Made by a program: the position numbers and the translations under genes
The notes under the pieces: generated by a model
Told to the model about the DNA's origin: nothing
The model's database searches: none
Seen by the model: only the letters and a program-made list of their open reading frames with translations
In this document: piece by piece, positions 22,202 to 26,392 of the stretch
How positions within the stretch are numbered: position 1 is the stretch's first letter
Layout of the letters: every line of letters starts with the position of its first letter
Source: a virus
Reading direction: 5' to 3' (one strand)
IMG/VR virus record: IMGVR_UViG_3300032224_000988
Location: 1 to 26,392 of that record
DNA: 26,392 nt

Positions 22202-22558
22202 ATGCAAACACTAGAAAACATATACACATTTAACACTCGCAACTTTACCGTCAAAGTTGATGCAATGGAGGAAAATTACCCTGACCTTTCATGGGATGAA
22301 ACCGGAGAAGCGCAAATAATGATAGAAAGGGGGGATTGGCTTTGCTTTACGGTTAAAGCAACCCTTTCCTTTCGAGGGATGGAAATTGCGGAAGATTATC
22401 TTGGAAATTGTATCCATGAAAATACACGGGACTTCCGAGACCATTTTGGAATTGCGAAGCTGAAAAACACTAGTTCATATTTCTCGGATATGATTCGCAA
22501 TGTCATAAGAGACGGAAGAAATACACTGGCTCTTATCCCTAAAAACCTTAAAAATTAA
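22202..22558 (+). CDS. Plasmid/phage-type protein (DYLGNCIHE), 118 aa
   Basis: 118 aa from the ATG at 22202; a start 18 codons upstream would translate a CA-rich leader and is rejected. FTVKVDAMEENYPDLSWDET, then WLCFTVKATLSFRGMEIAED, YLGNCIHENTRDFRDHFGIA and YFSDMIRNVIRDGRNTL match, from memory, a family common on plasmids and phages (VRVD---D-DLS-DETGE ... G--V--DYLG-CIYE ... YFSDMVR-AI). Its function is unknown. The leader is CA-rich with no Shine-Dalgarno. The fourth sigma-54-type site precedes it. Confidence 0.7.
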   Translation: MQTLENIYTFNTRNFTVKVDAMEENYPDLSWDETGEAQIMIERGDWLCFTVKATLSFRGMEIAEDYLGNCIHENTRDFRDHFGIAKLKNTSSYFSDMIRNVIRDGRNTLALIPKNLKN

Positions 22559-22586
22559 CAACACGCAAAGCCAGGGGAGAAGTATT

Positions 22587-23126
22587 ATGAGAAAAGTAAC
22601 ATTCGACGGTGGCGTATTCGCTCCAAAATCATTCGCCTTGCACCGCATAACATCACACGCATGGAGCGGCAGATGTTCTGCATGGTATCTCGCAGATGGA
22701 ACACTTGAGGACGCTGAGTGGATTCGATGCGATGGACAGGTTAGAATTATACCTCGATTTAAATACTGGCAGGAGTCCATTACTACAGCCGACTGGTTCA
22801 GCCCCGAGCGGGAAAACATGGTCGTTCTCATTCTCAACACAAAACTTCGCGTCACAGCCCACGCCCTCGTAAGCGTCGGCACCATTAACGAAACTATATG
22901 CCACCCCCGCGAGGTATTCAGGCCAGCCATCGCGCTAAACGCGTATGCTATCTTTGTAATGCACAACCACCCGAGCGGAGATTCAACCCCAAGCGCAGCC
23001 GATTATAGAATCACCCAAAGGCTGAAAGACGGCGCTCACATACTCGGCATTACCCTAATTGATCACCTCGTCATCGGCGATTCAGCTATGTTTTCATTTG
23101 CCGACGCCGGAGTCATCCAAAATTAA
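22587..23126 (+). CDS. radC-like: RadC-like JAMM-domain protein
   Basis: 179 aa. The C-terminal domain (about 65-179) is a RadC-type JAB1/MPN metal domain: a Glu in PERENMVVLILNTK, LVSVGTINETICHPREVFRP, and the metal motif H126NHPSGDSTPSAAD139 (HxH-x10-D). The usual N-terminal helix-hairpin-helix is absent. Instead residues 1-64 carry a separate short module (SAWYLADGTLEDAEWIRCDG). RadC-like proteins are frequent on plasmids and phages; a DNA-repair role is not proven. One of few genes here with a Shine-Dalgarno (AGGGGAG, seven bases before ATG). It marks the end of the intermediate-composition block. Confidence 0.88.
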   Translation: MRKVTFDGGVFAPKSFALHRITSHAWSGRCSAWYLADGTLEDAEWIRCDGQVRIIPRFKYWQESITTADWFSPERENMVVLILNTKLRVTAHALVSVGTINETICHPREVFRPAIALNAYAIFVMHNHPSGDSTPSAADYRITQRLKDGAHILGITLIDHLVIGDSAMFSFADAGVIQN

Positions 23127-23173
23127 GCCGACTATTGACACAAACCAAAAAACCAACCAAACCAACGCACAAA

Positions 23174-23383
23174 ATGAAAACCAAAACATCCGCCCTCACA
23201 GCCCTGATCTCCGCAGAGTTCAACGCCGAACTCAACGCCGCAGGCCTCCGCGTCTGGGGCGACAACTGGGAAGCTCAGTTCACCGACCTTGGCCAAGACC
23301 ACGACACATTCACCGGCGACGTCCCCTCCCAAGTCCACGACCTCGCTGAATGGGACGATGCCAGCACCCGCGAAACTTTTTAG
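23174..23383 (+). CDS. Small acidic protein, 69 aa
   Basis: 69 aa from the ATG at 23174; an in-frame TTG 13 codons upstream would translate the AC-rich leader and is rejected. MKTKTSALTALISAEFNAEL, then NAAGLRVWGDNWEAQFTDLG and an acidic tail. No family recognised. The leader contains ACCAACCAAACCAA eight bases before the ATG; the same 14-mer precedes the next gene. Codons here are clearly GC-rich, marking the shift in composition. Confidence 0.55.
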   Translation: MKTKTSALTALISAEFNAELNAAGLRVWGDNWEAQFTDLGQDHDTFTGDVPSQVHDLAEWDDASTRETF

Positions 23384-23406
23384 ACACCAACCAAACCAAA
23401 CCAAAA

Positions 23407-23649
23407 ATGACACCCGAGCAACTCAACCGCGCCGCCTTCGAAATGGAGGCGGCGCTTGCCCGTCTCGACATTGAGCCCGGCATCACCACGGCAGCCGAGC
23501 TGGCCGCCGACGACGCCGAAATTATGCCCGCCCTGGTGGATGGCCAGCCGGTAATTACCCCCGAGCCTAATTCTGGCATGTCTGAAGGGCGCAAAATTTT
23601 TTTGAGCCGTCGGGCCATGGGAGGTGAAAGTTTTCAGTTTTCAGGTTGA
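23407..23649 (+). CDS. Small protein, 80 aa, C-terminus in repeat DNA
   Basis: 80 aa from the ATG at 23407: MTPEQLNRAAFEMEAALARL, Ala/Asp-rich middle, then GQPVITPEPNSGMSEGRKIF. The last residues (ESFQFSG) and the stop lie in a ttttcagttttcaggttgaa stretch that looks like dispersed intergenic repeat DNA, so the native C-terminus may have been lost. The leader repeats the 14-mer ACCAACCAAACCAA, seven bases before the ATG. No family recognised; mostly helical and acidic. Confidence 0.5.
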   Translation: MTPEQLNRAAFEMEAALARLDIEPGITTAAELAADDAEIMPALVDGQPVITPEPNSGMSEGRKIFLSRRAMGGESFQFSG

Positions 23650-23742
23650 AGTTTGAGTGAAATCCTTACGATAAGGATTTTCAGCAAGCCCTCCGCGTTC
23701 TCCGCGCCTCCGCGTGAGTTTTTTGGGGCGTTGACTGCTGCC
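23630..23742. repeat. Host-type dispersed repeat with palindrome
   Basis: Holds ttttcagttttcagg, a perfect palindrome AAATCCTTA-cga-TAAGGATTT (23660-23680), and ccctccgcgttctccgcgcc followed by tccgcgtgag. The last part resembles the reverse complement of the tail of the 112-bp repeats (acacagagaacacggagg), a chromosomal repeat style. The palindrome may also act as a terminator, though only a short T run follows. Confidence 0.5.
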
Positions 23743-23752
23743 GTGTGGGGGT

Positions 23753-23995
23753 ATGAGCACGGACTGGCTGGAAATTTATAGGGACTACTCGGGGGAGGAG
23801 TTGGAGGCGGAGATTGCTCGCATGAAGCAGGAAGCGACGGTGTATCTCTCGCAGAACATCGCGGACAAGAGCTACCAGAAATCCCTGGACGAGGTGCGCA
23901 ACCGGCTCCATGCGGCGATCCGTGTGCGCAATGAGCGGCGGAATCGGGATGTGCCGAACTGGGGGGTGCCGGACTTCTCGGCTGGGATTCATTGA
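23753..23995 (+). CDS. Small conserved-type phage protein, 80 aa
   Basis: 80 aa: MSTDWLEIYRDYSGEELEAE, IARMKQEATVYLSQNIADKS, YQKSLDEVRNRLHAAIRVRN, ending VPDFSAGIH. The pattern L-IY--Y--EEL--EI--L--------Q-I--KSY---L-E---RL-AA--V-NER ... DFS recurs in small phage proteins, often beside head genes, so a minor assembly role is possible. It has a G-rich stretch (gtggggg) just before the ATG. Here it lies next to repeat DNA without a recognisable head gene. Confidence 0.7.
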   Translation: MSTDWLEIYRDYSGEELEAEIARMKQEATVYLSQNIADKSYQKSLDEVRNRLHAAIRVRNERRNRDVPNWGVPDFSAGIH

Positions 23996-24012
23996 CAGGA
24001 TTTCGGGTGGGT

Positions 24013-24264
24013 ATGGAAAAACAACTGGAAGGTGAGGACAAGGTGCGGATGCTGGAGCGCGAGATGCGGCAGCCGTCTGGCGGCGGGGCGTGTCCGAAGT
24101 GTGGGAATATTAACCACAACCGAGCGCCGGGGCAGGCGGGAGGTAGAGCAACCGCAGGTTGGCCCCGTAGGGGCGAGACTCGCGGGAGCGAGCGAGTCAA
24201 AGGACACAGAGAACACGGAGGGGATCAAGGCGAGGGTAAGGAGACGGCAGAGGCCGTGGAGTAA
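24013..24264 (+). pseudogene. Possible zinc-ribbon gene cut by the 112-bp repeat
   Basis: From the ATG at 24013 the frame encodes MEKQLEGEDKVRMLEREMRQ, then PSGGGACPKCGNI: a helix and the first half of a zinc ribbon (CPKCG). The second Cys pair never appears, because the 112-bp repeat begins at 24110 and the rest of the frame translates repeat DNA. I infer that the repeat replaced the 3' part of a small zinc-ribbon gene. The frame stays open by chance to 24264, overlapping nothing until the dNMP kinase start. It is likely non-functional or altered. Confidence 0.5.
24110..24221. repeat. 112-bp direct repeat, copy 1
   Basis: Aligns without gaps to 26227-26338 (offset 2117) with about eight mismatches, mostly in the last third. 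It starts TTAACCACAACCGAGCGCCG, contains the hairpin GCCCC-gta-GGGGC and ends in the GAACACGGAGG type of chromosomal repeat. Confidence 0.9.
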
Positions 24265-24265
24265 T

Positions 24266-24781
24266 ATGGCTGACCGTCTGTGTGTGTGTGGAGTGGCTGG
24301 CGCTGGCAAGTCGGCTTTGGCGCGGGTGCTGGCGAGGGACTATGGGTATGAGGTGGTGAAGTTTGCGGATCCCCTCAAGGAGATGTTGCGTGTGCTGGGC
24401 TTGGGGGATCGGGAGCTGGAGGGCGACCGGAAGGAAGTGCCGAGCGATCTGCTCTGTGGGCGCACCCCGCGCTGGGCGATGCAACGCCTGGGCACGGAGT
24501 GGGGCCGCGACATGATCGGCGGGTCGCTGTGGGTGCAGGCTTGGCAGCGCAGGGTGAAGGCGGTGCGGACGAGCCGGATCGTGGTGGATGATTGCCGTTT
24601 CCCGAATGAGTTGGCTGCTGCGAGGGAGATGGGCTTTGTGCCGGTGCGGCTATACCGCGAGGAGCGCACGCATTGGGGTGAGCGGCATGTCTCGGAATAC
24701 GCGCTGGATGAGGTGTGGATGCCAGAGTTCCGCAACGATGGGGCGTTGGAGGCGTTGGCGCTCAACATACTGGGGCTATGA
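24266..24781 (+). CDS. Deoxynucleoside monophosphate kinase
   Basis: 171 aa from the ATG at 24266; the longer open frame upstream crosses the repeat and is not credible. P-loop G9VAGAGKS16, then VVKFADPLKEMLRVLGLG, RTPRWAMQRLGTEWGRDMIG and IVVDDCRFPNELAAAREMGF. These match phage T4 gp1-like/dNMP kinase proteins that phosphorylate dNMPs to dNDPs with ATP. It heads a six-gene coupled operon; its TGA overlaps the next ATG. Together with MazG and dCMP deaminase it indicates reshaping of nucleotide pools. GC-rich codons, unlike those two enzymes. Short Shine-Dalgarno GGAG four bases from ATG. Confidence 0.85.
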   Translation: MADRLCVCGVAGAGKSALARVLARDYGYEVVKFADPLKEMLRVLGLGDRELEGDRKEVPSDLLCGRTPRWAMQRLGTEWGRDMIGGSLWVQAWQRRVKAVRTSRIVVDDCRFPNELAAAREMGFVPVRLYREERTHWGERHVSEYALDEVWMPEFRNDGALEALALNILGL

Positions 24782-24966
24782 AAATCGATTTTGAAGTGCG
24801 CTTGGTGCTGTGTGCAAATGGGGTGGCGGTGGGGCCGCGCTTGCACAGGGACAAGCCATTCCCCCGCTATGAGTTGAGCTACCCCGATACGCCGGAGGGG
24901 CGTGAGAATGCCGAGGCCGACTTGGAGCGGATCAAGAAATATGTGGAATCCTATGACCAAAAATAA
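24778..24966 (+). CDS. Small protein, 62 aa
   Basis: 62 aa from the ATG that overlaps the dNMP kinase stop (ATGA). MKIDFEVRLVLCANGVAVGP is a beta-strand pair, followed by RYELSYPDTPEGRENAEADL and a C-terminal helix ERIKKYVESYDQK. It looks like a small alpha/beta protein. I do not know its function. The next gene overlaps its last 14 bases in another frame. Confidence 0.65.
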   Translation: MKIDFEVRLVLCANGVAVGPRLHRDKPFPRYELSYPDTPEGRENAEADLERIKKYVESYDQK

Positions 24967-25135
24967 ACCATCCGTCGATTCGCGATTGCTGTTTTTTAAC
25001 GGATTGCGCGAGAAGTTTGGCAGGCCGCTGCTGCCAGTGCCGCCACCTATCGCGGACGACACGGAGGCCGTCCCTCCACGGCAGATGGGGTTGGCTGAGT
25101 ATATCGCCGTGAAGCGGCGTGGGGAGGCGCGATGA
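24953..25135 (+). CDS. Small protein, 60 aa, with embedded palindromic repeat
   Basis: 60 aa from the ATG at 24953: MTKNKPSVDSRLLFFNGLRE, KFGRPLLPVPPP, then ADDTEAVPP and QMGLAEYIAVKRRGEAR. The DDTEAVPP segment is encoded by a 24-bp GC-rich element (25054-25077) nearly identical to one in the next gene, so it is probably an in-frame insertion into a Pro-rich linker. The flanks look like a normal short helical phage protein; no family recognised. ATGA coupling to the next gene. Confidence 0.6.
   Translation: MTKNKPSVDSRLLFFNGLREKFGRPLLPVPPPIADDTEAVPPRQMGLAEYIAVKRRGEAR
25054..25077. repeat. REP-like GC-rich element, copy 1
   Basis: 24 bp differing by one base from 25293-25316; it contains the palindromic arms GGACGrC and GCCGTCC. 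In frame, it encodes DDTEAVPP. Confidence 0.75.
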
Positions 25136-25380
25136 CTCGGGACGAGTTGTGGCGCAAGTTTGCGGAGCGGAACCCCTCCTTCGATGGCGACGGCATGGTA
25201 ACGCTCTCTGCGCGGGGGCTGCGCAAGCTCTTCCGACAGACCTGGGATTTTGCTTATGAGGCGGGGGCTTCGGACGGCACGGAGGGCAACGCGGACGGCA
25301 CGGAGGCCGTCCCTCCAAGTAGCGTTGGAGATGACAGCATGGTTGAGGGGTTGATGCGAAGGTTTGGAATGAAAAAATGA
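25132..25380 (+). CDS. Small phage protein, paralogue of the gene at 14949
   Basis: 82 aa, ATGA-coupled to both neighbours. MTRDELWRKFAERNPSFDGD, GMVTLSARGLRKLFRQTWDF and AYEAGASDG are followed by a linker and GLMRRFGMKK. The order of motifs equals that of the 81-aa protein at 14949-15194, so they are homologues, now in GC-rich rather than AT-rich DNA. The linker carries a partial and a complete copy of the REP-like element (encoding DGTEGNADGTEAVPP), exactly where the homologue has an unrelated acidic linker. Function unknown; a phage-type family. Confidence 0.75.
   Translation: MTRDELWRKFAERNPSFDGDGMVTLSARGLRKLFRQTWDFAYEAGASDGTEGNADGTEAVPPSSVGDDSMVEGLMRRFGMKK
25272..25316. repeat. REP-like GC-rich element, copies 2 and 3
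   Basis: GGACGGCACGGAGG occurs at 25272-25285 and 25293-25306. The second is complete, forming the palindrome GGACGGC-acggag-GCCGTCC followed by CTCC. Both are in frame inside the 82-aa gene. Confidence 0.8.
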
Positions 25381-25682
25381 AAATCGAAGACGAAATCACG
25401 GAACTCTCCGAGCGGTGGTATGAACTCATCGGTGATGAGCACCATAAGGATCGGGACTGCCACTGGTATATCGAGACGCGGTGGAGCTATGGGTTGCCGC
25501 AGGTGTATGTGGTCGTGCATGAGGGATATACCTTTGAGCGGATCGAGGAGGAATTTCATACCTACGCCGAGGCTCTGGAGGGGTTGAAGGGATACTTGGA
25601 GCGAGCCATCTCCGAGGAAAACGCCGAGCGCGAGGATTCGGATGACCGCGAGGATGACAGCGAAGACGAAGAAGATTTATGA
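25377..25682 (+). CDS. Small acidic phage-type protein, 101 aa
   Basis: 101 aa; ATG overlaps the previous stop (ATGA). MKIEDEITELSERWYELIGD, then EHHKDRDCHWYIETRWSYGL, VYVVVHEGYTFERIEEEF, helix ALEGLKGYLERAI and a very acidic tail (EREDSDDREDDSEDEEDL). From memory, DHHKDRDCHW-I---W-YG----Y-V-H-GYI is a recurrent phage family; the HHKDRDCHW cluster could bind metal. Its acidic tail could mimic DNA. Function unknown. Coupled to the exonuclease after it. Confidence 0.7.
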   Translation: MKIEDEITELSERWYELIGDEHHKDRDCHWYIETRWSYGLPQVYVVVHEGYTFERIEEEFHTYAEALEGLKGYLERAISEENAEREDSDDREDDSEDEEDL

Positions 25683-26224
25683 AAACAAAAATGGTGGTAG
25701 TGGATACGGAAACGGGGGGCTTGCGGGCGGATCGCCATGCGTTGCTCTCGATAGCGGCGGTCGATGCGCAAAGTGGTGAGGCGTTTCACGCTTTGATACG
25801 CCCTTCGGCGGATTGGATCGTGGAGGCGGGAGCCTTGCAGGTCAATGGATTGACTCTGGATTTCCTGCGCGATGCGGGTCGCGCCGAGTCGGTGGTGATG
25901 ACTGATTTCCAGCTCTGGATGGATGCTCGGCGTGGGGCGATGGTGGCTGGCTGTAATGTGGCCTTCGACCTCGGGTTCTTGGACGCTGCGGCGAAGCGGT
26001 GCGGTCTGAAATGGCAGGCTGGCCGTTCGCTGGATCTGCGCGGAGCGGCGTGGCTCGCCTATGAGACGAAGGGGCTGGAACTTGCGCTCGGCAAGGATGG
26101 CAACCCCAAGCTCTCGCTCGACAGCATCGCAGCGGCGCTCGGCTTGAGCCGCGCCAGCGAGAAACATGATGCGCTGGAGGATGCCTTGCTCACGCTGGCG
26201 TGTTTCCGCGAGTTGCTGGGGTGA
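25679..26224 (+). CDS. dnaQ-like: DnaQ-like 3'-5' exonuclease (DEDDh)
   Basis: 181 aa. The exonuclease motifs are present: Exo I D9TE11 (VVVDTETGG), Exo II NVAFD97LGFLD, Exo III H163DALED168, which is the DEDDh type. Length equals a single catalytic domain, as in DNA polymerase III epsilon or RNase T-like proteins. It degrades DNA (or RNA) from the 3' end, for proofreading, repair or end processing; no polymerase is in the window. The ATG overlaps the previous stop (ATGA), so it is the last of the six-gene operon. The second 112-bp repeat begins two bases after its stop. Confidence 0.88.
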   Translation: MKTKMVVVDTETGGLRADRHALLSIAAVDAQSGEAFHALIRPSADWIVEAGALQVNGLTLDFLRDAGRAESVVMTDFQLWMDARRGAMVAGCNVAFDLGFLDAAAKRCGLKWQAGRSLDLRGAAWLAYETKGLELALGKDGNPKLSLDSIAAALGLSRASEKHDALEDALLTLACFRELLG

Positions 26225-26226
26225 AT

Positions 26227-26338
26227 TTAACCACAACCGAGCGCCGTGGCAGGCGGGAGGTAGAGCAACCGCAGGTTGGCCCCGTAGGGGCGAGACGAGC
26301 GGGAGCGAGCGAGTCAAAGAACACGGAGGACACGGAGG
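26227..26338. repeat. 112-bp direct repeat, copy 2
   Basis: Same orientation as copy 1 at 24110-24221, and about 93% identical by hand alignment. It begins just after the exonuclease stop. A frame at 26200-26388 across it is an artefact; the final 54 bases of the window show no other feature. Confidence 0.9.
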
Positions 26339-26392
26339 AAGACTTGGAGGAATTGGGATTGCGGCGGCGCTTGGTTTCGCGCTGGTGATTTC

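Noticed and set aside
23634-24309. Minus-strand Pro/Ser/Arg-rich frames in the GC-rich arm
   Set aside because: They are opposite real coupled genes or inside chromosomal-type repeats that often give spurious frames.
26200-26388. 62-aa frame over the second 112-bp repeat
   Set aside because: Its sequence is the translated repeat, matching the spurious upstream extension of the dNMP kinase frame at copy 1.

Overview
The window looks like part of a tailed-phage or prophage genome (double-stranded DNA) and changes base composition along its length. From 1 to about 19.7 kb it is AT-rich and phage-like. From 19.7 to 23.1 kb it is intermediate in composition and carries gene families also common on plasmids. 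From about 23.1 kb to the end it is GC-rich, with dispersed repeats of the kind usually seen in bacterial chromosomes. No integrase, terminase, portal, capsid or lysis gene is recognisable, so this is only part of an element. Most genes lack a Shine-Dalgarno sequence. The host cannot be fixed from the sequence; the GC-rich dispersed repeats and -24/-12 promoters suggest a GC-rich Gram-negative-type bacterium, possibly Verrucomicrobiota-like (inference only).

Layout. (1) 1-10980, minus strand: a tightly packed late/virion operon read right to left. In transcription order it holds a GT9-like glycosyltransferase, a Cys-rich protein, a zinc-ribbon protein, a 974-aa protein with eight 59-aa repeats, a 77-aa protein, a 212-aa protein with 11-residue repeats, a 324-aa virion-like protein, a 669-aa collagen-like fibre, a 434-aa protein, a 331-aa collagen/beta-solenoid fibre and a partial gene. 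(2) 10981-11646: a non-coding divergence region with a promoter, a leader peptide/terminator unit and strong RNA hairpins. (3) 11647-14349, plus strand: a GT4 glycosyltransferase, a SAM methyltransferase, a MazG pyrophosphohydrolase and a dCMP deaminase, the first three coupled by ATGA overlaps. (4) 14386-14902: small minus-strand genes. (5) 14949-16501: a small protein and a DnaB-like helicase, each behind a promoter that almost touches the start codon. (6) 16502-17153: a structured non-coding region with an embedded CAU tRNA. (7) 17154-19697: small phage proteins, a GIY-YIG homing endonuclease, a membrane protein and tRNA-Arg(UCU). (8) 19698-20555: a non-coding control region with short repeats, palindromes and three sigma-54-type promoters. 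(9) 20556-23126: small plasmid/phage-type proteins, a fourth sigma-54-type site and a RadC/JAMM protein. (10) 23174-26224: GC-rich small genes, a deoxynucleoside monophosphate kinase and a DnaQ-type exonuclease. The last six genes form a coupled operon bracketed by two 112-bp direct repeats.

Working together: the left arm encodes repeat-rich adhesive virion parts. The middle supplies surface-modification enzymes, nucleotide-pool enzymes (MazG, dCMP deaminase, later dNMP kinase) and a replicative helicase. The points most worth a second look are the repeated -24/-12 promoters, the near-leaderless promoters, the structured RNA around a tRNA, the 112-bp repeats around a nucleotide-metabolism cassette, and a small-protein family with one copy in the AT-rich arm and another in the GC-rich arm.
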